NCBI RefSeq assembly: GCF_020859565.1
Contig: NZ_JAJHUO010000019.1
Coordinates: forward strand, 161,111 to 225,110
Direction of reading: 5' to 3'
From: Saccharothrix luteola
GTDB lineage: Bacteria; Actinomycetota; Actinomycetes; Mycobacteriales; Pseudonocardiaceae
DNA: 64,000 nt
Below the pieces are notes generated by a model. That model had not been told where the DNA came from. It saw only the letters and a program-made list of their open reading frames with translations, and made no database searches. Positions within the stretch are counted from its first letter, which is position 1; the number at the start of each line of letters is the position of its first letter. Position numbers and translations under genes: made by a program. Positions 8,894 through 16,751 of the stretch are shown here, in pieces.

Positions 8894-9978
8894 GGGTCGT
8901 GCACGTGAGCCAACCCGTCACGGCGGGTGTGGCGGCGGTGGTGCTGGAACTCGCCCGTGCGCAACGGGACCTCGGGTGGAGGGTGACCGTGGTGTCCCCG
9001 CCGGGGCCGCTCGCCGAACGGGCGCGTGGACTGGGTGTGGAGGTGCGGGCGTGGCGGGCCAGTCGGCAGCCGGGGATCGGGACGGTGGGGGAGGCGGTGC
9101 GGCTCCGGCGGGTGCTGCGCGACTTGGAGGCGGATGTCGTGCACCTGCACAGCTCCAAGGCCGGGTTGGTCGGGCGGTTGGTGGTGCGCGGGCGGCGGCC
9201 GACGTTGTTCCAGCCGCACATGTGGTCGTTCCAGAGCGCCGGCGGGGTGGTGGCGTGGGCGGCCCGGGTCTGGGAACGGGTCGGTGCGCGGTGGACGCAC
9301 CAGCTGGTGTGCGTGAGCGACGACGAGTTGGCCGTCGGGCGTGCTGCCGGCGTGCGGGGGCCGGCGGAGGTCGTGTGCAACGGCGTGGACGTCCAGCGGT
9401 TCCGGCCGGGCGACCGGGCGGCGGCGCGGCGGCGGTTGGGGCTGCCGGACGTGCCGACGGCGGTGTGCGTGGGGAGGTTGGTGCCCTACAAGGGGCAGGA
9501 CCAGTTGCTCGCGGCGTGGCCGGCGGTGCGGGAGCAGGTGCCGGACGCGCTGTTGGTGCTGGTCGGGGACGGACCGATGGCGGAGAGGTGGCGGGCGGCC
9601 TGCGAGGACGGGTCCGTGTGGTGGTGGGGGCACGACGATTCGGTCGCGGACTTCTACGCCGCCGCGGACGTGGTCGTGCTGCCGTCGCGGGCCGAGGGGA
9701 TGGCCTTGGTGCCGTTGGAGGCGATGGCGTGCGGGCGGTCCGTGGTGGCGTTCGACGTGAGCGGGGTGCGGCAGAGCGTGGGGGAGGCGGGGGCCGTGTT
9801 GTCGGCCGGTGACGTCGAGGGGTTGGCGGAGGCGGTGGCCGTGCGGTTGGCCGATCCGTCGGCGGCTGATCTGGAGGGTGCGCACGGGCGGCGGCGGGTG
9901 GAGCTGCTGTTCGATCGGAGGCAGGTGGCGGATCAGATCGCGACGCTGGTGGACAAGTTGTTGGTGGGGGCGCGGTGA
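8890..9978 (+). CDS. Glycosyltransferase family 4 protein
   Basis: The GTG at 8890 overlaps the flippase stop by 4 bp and gives 362 residues starting VRVVHVSQPVTAGVA. The acceptor-domain motif HLHSSKAG lies at about residues 85-92. The donor-domain E-x7-E pair is E269 and E277 (AEGMALVPLEAMACGRS). The PYKGQD segment near residue 200 is the conserved donor loop. It resembles enzymes that add deoxysugars or N-acetylhexosamines in O-antigen pathways, but the donor cannot be fixed. It is the last gene of the unbroken overlapping operon. A repeat array follows directly. Confidence 0.9.
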   Translation: MRVVHVSQPVTAGVAAVVLELARAQRDLGWRVTVVSPPGPLAERARGLGVEVRAWRASRQPGIGTVGEAVRLRRVLRDLEADVVHLHSSKAGLVGRLVVRGRRPTLFQPHMWSFQSAGGVVAWAARVWERVGARWTHQLVCVSDDELAVGRAAGVRGPAEVVCNGVDVQRFRPGDRAAARRRLGLPDVPTAVCVGRLVPYKGQDQLLAAWPAVREQVPDALLVLVGDGPMAERWRAACEDGSVWWWGHDDSVADFYAAADVVVLPSRAEGMALVPLEAMACGRSVVAFDVSGVRQSVGEAGAVLSAGDVEGLAEAVAVRLADPSAADLEGAHGRRRVELLFDRRQVADQIATLVDKLLVGAR

Positions 9979-9979
9979 G

Positions 9980-10128
9980 TCGGACGCTCGCGCGTGTCGA
10001 ACACTCAGGTCCCGCGTGTCGAACACTCAGGTCGGGTGTGTCCTACGTTCAGAACGCGAGAGTCCTACGTTCGGAGAGCGAGAGTCCTACGTTCAGGTAC
10101 CCCGAGTTCAACGTTCAGGGCTCGGGTC
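9980..10128 (+). repeat. Seven-copy tandem array with an exact 22-bp period
   Basis: Six contiguous units begin at 9997, 10019, 10041, 10063, 10085 and 10107, each exactly 22 bp. Every unit opens with a 13-base core close to TCCTACGTTCAGG or TCGAACACTCAGG, while the last nine bases vary more. A seventh unit at 9980-9996 matches the first one but lacks five bases, so it is 17 bp long. The period is not a multiple of three, so the array is not protein-coding. It starts just after the stop of one GT4 gene and ends 11 bp before a palindromic element. Function unknown. Confidence 0.8.
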
Positions 10129-10139
10129 AAGCCCGGCTC

Positions 10140-10194
10140 GATTTGACATGGGGCCCTTACGGGCACTCAAGGCAGGCCGAACCCATGTCAAATC
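10140..10194. repeat. Dispersed palindromic element, copy 1 (intact)
   Basis: Perfect 13-bp arms GATTTGACATGGG (10140-10152) and CCCATGTCAAATC (10182-10194) enclose a 29-bp centre. The reverse complement of 10146-10199 matches 63833-63886 at 51 of 54 positions, so this is a member of a dispersed family and not a chance hairpin. It lies about 55 bp upstream of the next glycosyltransferase start, where it could fold in RNA. It codes for nothing and resembles REP/MITE-like intergenic elements. Confidence 0.75.
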
Positions 10195-10248
10195 GGGCCT
10201 CGGTGGGATGTTTCGGGTCCGTTGTGGTTGAGAGGATTGGTGGTCAGG

Positions 10249-11370
10249 GTGGGTGAGCATTTGAGGGTTGCGTATGTGTTGACGCAGGACAGTGGGGGGC
10301 CGGTGGACGTCACTGTTCGGTTGGCGCGGGCGGTGATTGGGTCCGGGGAGGCGGAGGTGCGGGTGTTCGGGCCCTTGCCTCGGCGGGGGGTGGAGGTGTT
10401 GAGCGGGCACCACGAGGTTGTCGAGGTGGGGGACAAGGCTGATGTCCGGGCTGGGCGGCGGGCGCGGGCGGTGGTGCGGGAGTGGGGGCCGGATGTGGTG
10501 CACGCGCAGGACCGGCGGGCGGGGTTGGTGAGTGTGGGGTTGCGGTTGCGGCACAAGGTGATCCAGACCTATCACGGTGTGCCGGATGATGTGGGTGAGG
10601 AGTGGTTCCGGGGTGTGCCGGGGGCGGTGAGGCCCTCTGCCTATACGAGGGTTGTGTTGGGGGCCGATGCGGTGGTGGCGCGGGCGGTGCACCGGACGGT
10701 GGTGCCGGCGCGGGCGATGGGGCGGTTCCTGTCGGGACGGTTGAGGGTGCCCGCGTCGAGGTTGGCGCACATCGACAACTGCGTGGAGCCCGCGCACGCG
10801 CAGCCGCCGGTGGGGCGGGTGCGGCGGTTGGTGTTCGTCGGGTTGTTGGTGGAGCGCAAGGGGTTGGCCACGTTGTTGGCGGCGTTGGCGTTGCCCGGGG
10901 TGATGCCGGCGGACGCCACGTTGACGGTGGTGGGTGATGGGCCAGAGAGGGGGAAGGCCGAGGCGTTGGCGCGCGAGTTGGGTGGGAGGGTGGAGTTCTT
11001 GGGGTTCCGGACGGATGTGCCCGATTTGTTGCGGCACCACGATGCGCTCGTGCTGCCGTCCACGATGGAGCAGCAGCCGTTGGTGGTGGCCGAGGCGATG
11101 GCAGCGGGCAAGCCGGTGGTGGCGACGGACACCGGTGGGGTGGCCGACATGCTGGGGGACCGGGGAGCGGTTGGGGCGTTGGCGAGGCCCGGTGACGTCG
11201 AGGGGTTGGCTGCTCGGTTGCGTGAGTTGTTCGCGGATCCCGATCCGGCGCGGATCGGGTTGGAGTTCGCTGAGCGGGCGCGGGAGAGGTTTGCGCCGGA
11301 CGTCTGCGCGCGGCGCCACCTCGCCCTCTACCGCGAGGTCATGAGTAGCTCATCGGTGGCTCATGAGTAG
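10249..11370 (+). CDS. Glycosyltransferase family 4 protein
   Basis: The frame is open from a TTG at 10222. I chose the GTG at 10249 (373 residues) because AGAGGA at 10231-10236 is well placed for it, but a TTG at 10261 is also possible. The donor domain has E274 and E282 of the E-x7-E motif (MEQQPLVVAEAMAAGKP), and VGLLVERKG near residue 197 is the usual donor-domain strand. Unlike the other GT4 genes it is separated from the operon by 270 bp of repeats, so it may have its own promoter or have arrived separately. Its codons favour G over C at the third position more than those of the early operon genes. Its last codons form part of a short repeated palindrome. Confidence 0.85.
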   Translation: MGEHLRVAYVLTQDSGGPVDVTVRLARAVIGSGEAEVRVFGPLPRRGVEVLSGHHEVVEVGDKADVRAGRRARAVVREWGPDVVHAQDRRAGLVSVGLRLRHKVIQTYHGVPDDVGEEWFRGVPGAVRPSAYTRVVLGADAVVARAVHRTVVPARAMGRFLSGRLRVPASRLAHIDNCVEPAHAQPPVGRVRRLVFVGLLVERKGLATLLAALALPGVMPADATLTVVGDGPERGKAEALARELGGRVEFLGFRTDVPDLLRHHDALVLPSTMEQQPLVVAEAMAAGKPVVATDTGGVADMLGDRGAVGALARPGDVEGLAARLRELFADPDPARIGLEFAERARERFAPDVCARRHLALYREVMSSSSVAHE

Positions 11371-11375
11371 CTCAT
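11339..11375. repeat. Duplicated small palindrome over a gene end
   Basis: TCATGAGTAGCTCAT occurs at 11339-11353 and again at 11361-11375, again 22 bp apart. Each copy contains the inverted repeat ATGAG-TAG-CTCAT. The stop codon of the glycosyltransferase lies in the second copy, so the last residues of that protein (MSSSSVAHE) are encoded by the repeat. It could act as a weak terminator or a protein site between convergent genes. Confidence 0.55.
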
Positions 11376-11438
11376 GGGTTGAGCCGATGATGAAGTGATG
11401 ACCGGTGATGCCGTTGTGCGGCGATTGTGAGGCGGTGG

Positions 11439-12881
11439 TTACGAAGGAGGGTTTGGTGGGGCGGTGGTGACGGGTTTGGTGGTGCTGGGGTGGGTGGTGG
11501 ACGGGTTGGTGGTGGATGGGTTGGTGGTAGCGGGGTTGGTGGTGGTTGGGGTGGTGGTGGCGGGGCTGCTCGTGGTTGGGGTGGTGGTGGCTGTGGCGAC
11601 GGTGGTGGTGATGCCGGTGCGGTTGACGAGGACGATGGCGTCGCCGGCGGCGATCTCGACGGTGGCCGGGGCGGCGGCGCCGCCGTCGATGTTCACCAGA
11701 CCGGGTGGTGGTGTGATCCTGGCGGGTTGTCCGGTCGGGTTCACGGCCACGTAGCCGCCGGTGAAGCGCCGGTCCCACACGCCGGAGGGGAGGCGGTTCG
11801 CGGTTTCCGTCGCCTCGCCCAGGGGTGCTTCCTGGTACCGCGACCAGTCGGGGTTGCGGTAGTCCTTGGTGGTCGCGCCGGACCAGCACGTGTGCGGGCT
11901 CGCCAGCAGGGCGGCGGTGGCGTAGCCGATGCGTTCCTCCCTGGCACCCTTGGTGTGGGTGATCAGCAGGAGCCACGTCTCGCCGAGGGCGGCTTGCGAA
12001 CGCAGCTCCTTCCACTCGTTGCCCTTGAACGTGAGCAGTTCGCCCGTGCCGTTGTCGCGCAGGCCGAAGTTCTCCTCCATCGCGCCGTCGTAGCGCGAGT
12101 GCGCCGTCCACCTTCCCGCGGTCAGGTGGGATTCGGACACGTTCGGGATCAGCATCTTCCCCGCCTTGTGCAGGGCGTCACCGGCCGTGGTGAGGAACGC
12201 GTCCATGCCCTCGCGGATCATCCGGTCGGACTCGGCGGCGTCCTCCGTGCCCTTGAGCACGGCCGACGAGTAGTACTTCAGGGAGCTGAAGTCGTTGTCG
12301 GCCAGCACGCCGTCCCAGCCCTCGCGCACCACCTCGGCGGTGACCGCTTCGCTCCACGCCTTCTGGTAGGCCGGGTCCCACACGGTCATCTGCCAGTGCT
12401 TCGGGTAGGAGTTCCACTCGATCCGGTTGTCCTTGGTGTCCACCGCGAACCAGTTCGGGTTCTCGCGTTGCGCCTTGAAGTAGCCGATGCCGGTCGGCAG
12501 GAACGGCGCGTCCACCTCGCCGTTGACCGCGCCGGGGTAGTTGCGCGCGCTCGAGAAGTCCTTGTAGACCAGCACCTTGATCTTCGGGTTGAGCTGCTTG
12601 AGCCGGCGCAGCGACGACGTCTCGGTCGCGTTGAGCACGACCAGGCTGTAGTGCTGCGCGGCGAACGTGATGTCCCGGCCGGTCGGCGGCTCGCCGATGC
12701 CGTACCACCAGCCGCACGGCGCGAGCGGCTTCGGCACGGGACCGAGCGGGGCGTGCGGTGGCGTCGGTCTGCCGGCGGCGGCGGTCGTCGTGCACGCCGC
12801 GCTCGGCACCAGGAGCGCCGCGGCGCACACCAGGCCGAGCACGCGGCGGGATCGTCGCCGGTTCAGCGATTCCTTCGGCAC
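11439..12881 (-). CDS. Secreted lipoprotein, putative glycoside hydrolase (TIM-barrel, GHL15-like)
   Basis: The 480-residue protein starts at a GTG (12881) inside the end of the sugar transferase gene, a 19-bp overlap. Residues 1-29 form a lipoprotein signal with the lipobox VPSAAC, so the mature protein should be anchored by its Cys outside the membrane. The body has TIM-barrel-like strands (IKVLVYKDFSSARN, WDGVLADNDFSS, KMLIPNVSES) as in hypothetical glycosidases of the GHL15 type. DGVLADND is a likely acid-rich active-site strand. The C-terminus is a Thr/Pro stalk of repeated NPSTT units. Coupling to the priming transferase suggests it trims or processes the polymer on the surface. No enzyme activity can be stated with certainty. 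Confidence 0.7.
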   Translation of the reverse strand: MPKESLNRRRSRRVLGLVCAAALLVPSAACTTTAAAGRPTPPHAPLGPVPKPLAPCGWWYGIGEPPTGRDITFAAQHYSLVVLNATETSSLRRLKQLNPKIKVLVYKDFSSARNYPGAVNGEVDAPFLPTGIGYFKAQRENPNWFAVDTKDNRIEWNSYPKHWQMTVWDPAYQKAWSEAVTAEVVREGWDGVLADNDFSSLKYYSSAVLKGTEDAAESDRMIREGMDAFLTTAGDALHKAGKMLIPNVSESHLTAGRWTAHSRYDGAMEENFGLRDNGTGELLTFKGNEWKELRSQAALGETWLLLITHTKGAREERIGYATAALLASPHTCWSGATTKDYRNPDWSRYQEAPLGEATETANRLPSGVWDRRFTGGYVAVNPTGQPARITPPPGLVNIDGGAAAPATVEIAAGDAIVLVNRTGITTTVATATTTPTTSSPATTTPTTTNPATTNPSTTNPSTTHPSTTKPVTTAPPNPPS

Positions 12882-14329
12882 AACAGCTCACCCACCGTCT
12901 GCAACAGGATTTTCACGTCCAGCCACAACGACCAGTTGGCTATGTAGTAGTTGTCGTATCGAGACCTGTCGACAATCGACGTGTCACCCCGCAGCCCGTG
13001 CACTTGCGCGAGCCCGGTCAGCCCCGTCGGAACGCGGTGCCGGGCCCAGTATAGCTCGTGGATCGCCGAGAATTCGCGGACGAAACCCGGTCGTTCGGGA
13101 CGCGGTCCGACGATGGACATGTCGCCCTTGATGATGTTCCACAACTGGGGCAGTTCATCCAGCGAACTGCTACGCAGGAATCGTCCGACTGGCCCGACCC
13201 GGCGATCTCCGACCACCGACCAGGTGACTTGGGAATCGTCTTCGCCGTTCATTCTCACGCTGCGCAGCTTGTAGAGCACGAACGGCTGATCATCCATCCC
13301 GACCCGGACCTGGCGGAAGATCACCGGCCGGCCGCTCTCCAGCAGCACGGCCAGCGCGCACAGCCCGATCACCGGGGACAGCACGACCAGCGCCACGGCG
13401 GCCAGCAGCACGTCCATGCCGCGCTTGACCCACCAGCTCGGCCTGCTGGTCGGCGCGGTGCCCAGCCGCATCAGCGGGTAGCTGCGCAGCCGCTCGATGT
13501 CCGGCCCGTCCTGGTACAGCTCGAACATCCGGGGCACGACCAGGGTGGTGCAGCCGAGCCGGTGCGCGGCGATGGCCGAGTCGACCACCGACGACTCGCG
13601 GGCGTGCGAGAACGCCAGCACGACCGTGCCGACACCCAACCGGGTGATCGCGTCGGACAGGGCCTCGTCCATCAGCGCGACCGGCAGGGCCTCGCGGTCC
13701 AGCGCCGGCTCCGGGTCGACGAACCCGACGGGCCGCAGGCCGAACTCCGGGTGCGCCAGCATCGCGCCGACCAGGTCGACGCCGACCTTCCCGGCGCCGA
13801 CCACGATCGTGCGGTCGCAGCGGTCGAACTTCCGCCGGCACCAGCGGCCGAAGGCGAACACGAGCAGCCGCGCCGGTTCGCTCAGCGCGGCGAACGCCAG
13901 CACCGCCCACTGCGTGGCGAGGGTGGTGCCCGGCGGCGCGCCGCTGACCAGGCCGGCCAGCGTGACCAGGGCGAACGCCACGGCCGTCGCGCCGACCGAG
14001 CGCGGCAGGTCGTGGAACCAGGACAGCCACAGCCGCCGCCGGTACAGCCGGCACGCGGCCCGCACGCCGAGCAGCGCCGCCGCCACCACCGCGGTCCACC
14101 CCGAGCCCGGCGAGTACCGGGCCGCCACCGCCACCACCGCGGTCGCGTCCACCGCGACCAGCAGCACCGCCACCGCGTTCACCCGCCGCAGCAGGTCCGA
14201 TCCCGCCGCCTCGCGGGGCCTCTGCTGCCGCCACCGCGACACCAGGGTCGGGGTGGTCGCCGAGCCGACCCCGTTCACCTCGGACCGCCCTTGCCAGGGA
14301 CCGAGCGCGTCCCGTCCACGCCACACCAC
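12863..14329 (-). CDS. Exopolysaccharide polyprenyl glycosylphosphotransferase (priming sugar transferase)
   Basis: The frame opens at a GTG at 14329 (488 aa). A GTG at 14278 has AAGGG about nine bases ahead and may be the true start. N-terminal membrane helices are followed by a Rossmann-like domain (TIVVGAGKVGVDLVGAML). The C-terminal bacterial sugar transferase domain has WVKRGMDVLLAAVALV, the basic RVGMDDQPFVLYKLRS, and DELPQLWNIIKGDMSIVGPRP, which carries the catalytic acid and the polyprenyl-phosphate site. It moves a sugar-1-phosphate onto undecaprenyl phosphate, the first step of repeat-unit synthesis. It is divergent from the GT2/oxidoreductase pair and translationally overlaps the lipoprotein gene downstream. 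Confidence 0.92.
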   Translation of the reverse strand: MVWRGRDALGPWQGRSEVNGVGSATTPTLVSRWRQQRPREAAGSDLLRRVNAVAVLLVAVDATAVVAVAARYSPGSGWTAVVAAALLGVRAACRLYRRRLWLSWFHDLPRSVGATAVAFALVTLAGLVSGAPPGTTLATQWAVLAFAALSEPARLLVFAFGRWCRRKFDRCDRTIVVGAGKVGVDLVGAMLAHPEFGLRPVGFVDPEPALDREALPVALMDEALSDAITRLGVGTVVLAFSHARESSVVDSAIAAHRLGCTTLVVPRMFELYQDGPDIERLRSYPLMRLGTAPTSRPSWWVKRGMDVLLAAVALVVLSPVIGLCALAVLLESGRPVIFRQVRVGMDDQPFVLYKLRSVRMNGEDDSQVTWSVVGDRRVGPVGRFLRSSSLDELPQLWNIIKGDMSIVGPRPERPGFVREFSAIHELYWARHRVPTGLTGLAQVHGLRGDTSIVDRSRYDNYYIANWSLWLDVKILLQTVGELLCRRNR

Positions 14330-14373
14330 ATTCGGACGACGTCCTTCCCGCCATGAAGCCGATTATTTGGTCA

Positions 14374-14397
14374 CCCGTTCGAGACCATCCGAACGGG
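14374..14397. promoter_or_regulatory. Inverted repeat in a divergent promoter region
   Basis: CCCGTTCG (14374-14381) and CGAACGGG (14390-14397) are perfect 8-bp arms around an 8-bp spacer. The dyad lies 45 bp upstream of the sugar transferase start and about 200 bp upstream of the divergent GT2 gene, in a locally AT-richer stretch (14340-14480). Its symmetry and place suit an operator shared by the two polysaccharide units. A hairpin in the leader RNA is the alternative. Confidence 0.45.
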
Positions 14398-14598
14398 ACT
14401 ATCTGCTCACTCGGTGTGTATCAAGCGTGATGCTGAGGACCTAATTCACTCTTTCGGTGATCACTGTTCTCCTTTCTGGTGACGGTCGGGCTCAGCTCCT
14501 TCGGTAATTCATCCAGACGTGCGACGAGATACCGCCGGGGTGGTCGAATCCCGTCGCGGTCCGGAGGCGAATAATTCTGGACCGTCATCCGCCATCCA

Positions 14599-15441
14599 GT
14601 GAAATGGGGCCCATTGAGCGTCGATGAAGGAGACGTGCGCGCCACGTCGGAACAGGGCGGACCGGCCCTCTCCGACGGCGCGCGCACCCACGCCCGCGCC
14701 CACGTCGTGCTGCCCGCCTACAACGAGGCGGCCTCGCTGCCGCCGCTGCTGACCCGGCTCGCCGACGCGACCCCCGCCGGGAAGCTCACCGCCTGGGTCG
14801 TCGACGACGGCTCGTCCGACGGCACCGCCGAGGTCGTCGCCGAGGGGTGGCCCGGCCTGGACGTCCGGCTGGTCAGCCACCCGGTGAACCTCGGCCTCGG
14901 CCAGGCCGTCCGATCGGGGTTGCGCGCCGTGCTGTCCGAGGCGGGCGAGGAGGACGTCGTCGTCGTGATGGACGCCGACGACACCCACGACCCGGCCCTC
15001 ATCGACCGGATGGAGCGGGAGATCGCGGCCGGCGCGGACCTGGTGATCTGCTCCCGGTTCGTCGACGGCGGCGACGACGCGACCGCGCCACCGCTGCGCC
15101 GGCTGCTGTCGCGCGGCGCGGCCGTGCTGTTCCGCCGCGTGCTGCACCTCGACGGCGTCCGCGACTGCACCAGCGGCTTCCGCGCCTACCGGGTCAGCCT
15201 GCTGGCCCGCGCCGAGCGGCACTGGGGCGAGCGGCTGATCGAGGAACGCGGCTTCGCCTGCATGGTCGAGCTGCTGCTCAAGCTGCGGCACTGCCGGCCG
15301 GTCGTCACCGAGGTGCCGCTGGCCCTGCGCTACGACCGCAAGCACGGCCCGAGCAAGATCAGGATCGCCCGCACCGTCGGGCAGTACGTGAAGCTGCTGG
15401 TCCGCGACCGGCTCACGCCCGCGCCGTACCGGGCGCTGTGA
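14599..15441 (+). CDS. Glycosyltransferase family 2 (polyprenyl-phosphate sugar synthase-like)
   Basis: The frame gives 280 residues from a GTG at 14599. A GTG at 14635 lies two bases after AAGGAG and may be used instead. GT-A motifs are clear: VVLPAYNEAASLP, the nucleotide-binding WVVDDGSSDGT, and DADDTHDP as the metal-binding DxD region. The overall form matches dolichol-phosphate mannose synthase-like enzymes without C-terminal membrane anchors. It probably makes a polyprenyl-phosphate sugar donor, which the GT-C enzyme of the locus could use. The next gene starts within its stop codon (TGATG). Confidence 0.85.
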   Translation: MKWGPLSVDEGDVRATSEQGGPALSDGARTHARAHVVLPAYNEAASLPPLLTRLADATPAGKLTAWVVDDGSSDGTAEVVAEGWPGLDVRLVSHPVNLGLGQAVRSGLRAVLSEAGEEDVVVVMDADDTHDPALIDRMEREIAAGADLVICSRFVDGGDDATAPPLRRLLSRGAAVLFRRVLHLDGVRDCTSGFRAYRVSLLARAERHWGERLIEERGFACMVELLLKLRHCRPVVTEVPLALRYDRKHGPSKIRIARTVGQYVKLLVRDRLTPAPYRAL

Positions 15442-16751
15442 TGCGGCGGGCGGACCGCGGGCACGTGGTGGTGGTCGGCGGCGGCATCTGCGGCCTGGCC
15501 ACCGCGCACCGGCTGGTGCGCGCCGGCACGCGGGTGACGTTGCTGGAGGGCAGCGACCAGCTCGGCGGGCTCGGCACGTTCTTCGCGTGGCGCGACCGCT
15601 GGGTGGAGCGCTTCTACCACTGCGTGATGCCGACCGACGACCACCTGCTCGACCTGCTCGGCGAGCTCGGGCTGCGCGACTCGATCACCTGGCGGCCGAC
15701 CCGGATGGGCATGGTCGTGGACGGTCGCGCGTTCCCGTTCAACACGGCGCTGGACCTGCTCAAGTTCACCCCGTTGGGCGTTCCCGACCGGGTGAGGTTC
15801 GGCGCGGTCTCGGTGCTGCTGCGGCGGTTGGGCAAGGGCAAGGACCTCGACCGCACGCGCACCGAGGACTGGTTGCGCGGCCTGTACGGCGACCGGGTGT
15901 GGGAGCTGCTGCTCGCGCCGCTGTTCGGCGCGAAGTTCGGCGCGCGCTTCGGCGACGTGCCCGCGCTGTACCTGTGGCAGCGCCTGGGGCGCGAAGGCGC
16001 CGTGTCGGTGCGCGGGTACCCCGACGGCGGCTACCGGGCCGTGATCGACGCGCTGAGGGCGTCGATCGAGGCCGGTGGCGGGGTGGTGCGGCTGGACGCG
16101 CCGGTGCGGCGGATGGGCGTGACCGGCGAGCGGATGCGGATCGCGCTGGACGGCGGCGAGTCGGTGTCGGCGGACCACGTGGTGTCGACGCTGCCCCTGC
16201 CGCTGCTGCGGCGGCTCGCCGACGAGGACCTGGCCGCGCGGCTGCCCGACGTGCGGTTGCCGTACCAGGGCGTGGTGAACGCGCTGTTCTTCCTGCGCCG
16301 GCCGTTGTCCGGGCACTACTGGACGCCGGTGGTGCGGTCCGGCACGGAGTTCGACGGCCTGATCCAGATGACGCCGCTGGCGGGCGTGGAGCGGTACGAC
16401 GGGCGGCACCTCGTCTACGCGATGCGGTACACCGACCGGGAGTCAGCGCTGTTCCAGGAGGACGACGCGGCGATCGCGGCGCGGTGGACCTCGCAGCTGC
16501 TGGCCCTGCACCCCGCGTTGTGCCGCGAGGACGTGGAGGACGTGCGGGTGTTCAAGGCGCCGTTCGTGGAACCGGTGTACCCGCTCGGGTACCTGGCTCG
16601 CCGGCCGCCCGTGGTGGTCGCCGGCACCCCGCTGCTGCTGGCGACCACCGCGCACGTCTACCCGGACGTCACGAGCTGGAACTCGAGTGCGGGACTGGCG
16701 CGACGGGTCGCCGCGAGGCTGGCGGAGGCACCACAACCTGTTCCGGGCTGA
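15441..16751 (+). CDS. NAD(P)/FAD-dependent oxidoreductase (protoporphyrinogen oxidase/UDP-galactopyranose mutase-like)
   Basis: The ATG at 15441 shares its A with the GT2 stop codon. The 436-residue protein starts with the FAD-binding VVVVGGGICGLATAHRL dinucleotide fold, then LLEGSDQLGGLGTFF, the second FAD contact. C-terminal PLLLATTAHVYPDVTSWNSS has the place of the FAD-binding end motif, though it is not a classic match. Such flavoproteins occur beside GT2 genes in glycan loci, where they are thought to oxidise or isomerise lipid-linked sugars. That role here is inference from coupling. Its end overlaps the convergent epimerase gene by 83 bp. Confidence 0.8.
   Translation: MRRADRGHVVVVGGGICGLATAHRLVRAGTRVTLLEGSDQLGGLGTFFAWRDRWVERFYHCVMPTDDHLLDLLGELGLRDSITWRPTRMGMVVDGRAFPFNTALDLLKFTPLGVPDRVRFGAVSVLLRRLGKGKDLDRTRTEDWLRGLYGDRVWELLLAPLFGAKFGARFGDVPALYLWQRLGREGAVSVRGYPDGGYRAVIDALRASIEAGGGVVRLDAPVRRMGVTGERMRIALDGGESVSADHVVSTLPLPLLRRLADEDLAARLPDVRLPYQGVVNALFFLRRPLSGHYWTPVVRSGTEFDGLIQMTPLAGVERYDGRHLVYAMRYTDRESALFQEDDAAIAARWTSQLLALHPALCREDVEDVRVFKAPFVEPVYPLGYLARRPPVVVAGTPLLLATTAHVYPDVTSWNSSAGLARRVAARLAEAPQPVPG

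Noticed and set aside
9980..10128. A CRISPR array
   Set aside because: The units are contiguous with no unique spacers, the repeats differ from each other, and no cas gene is near.
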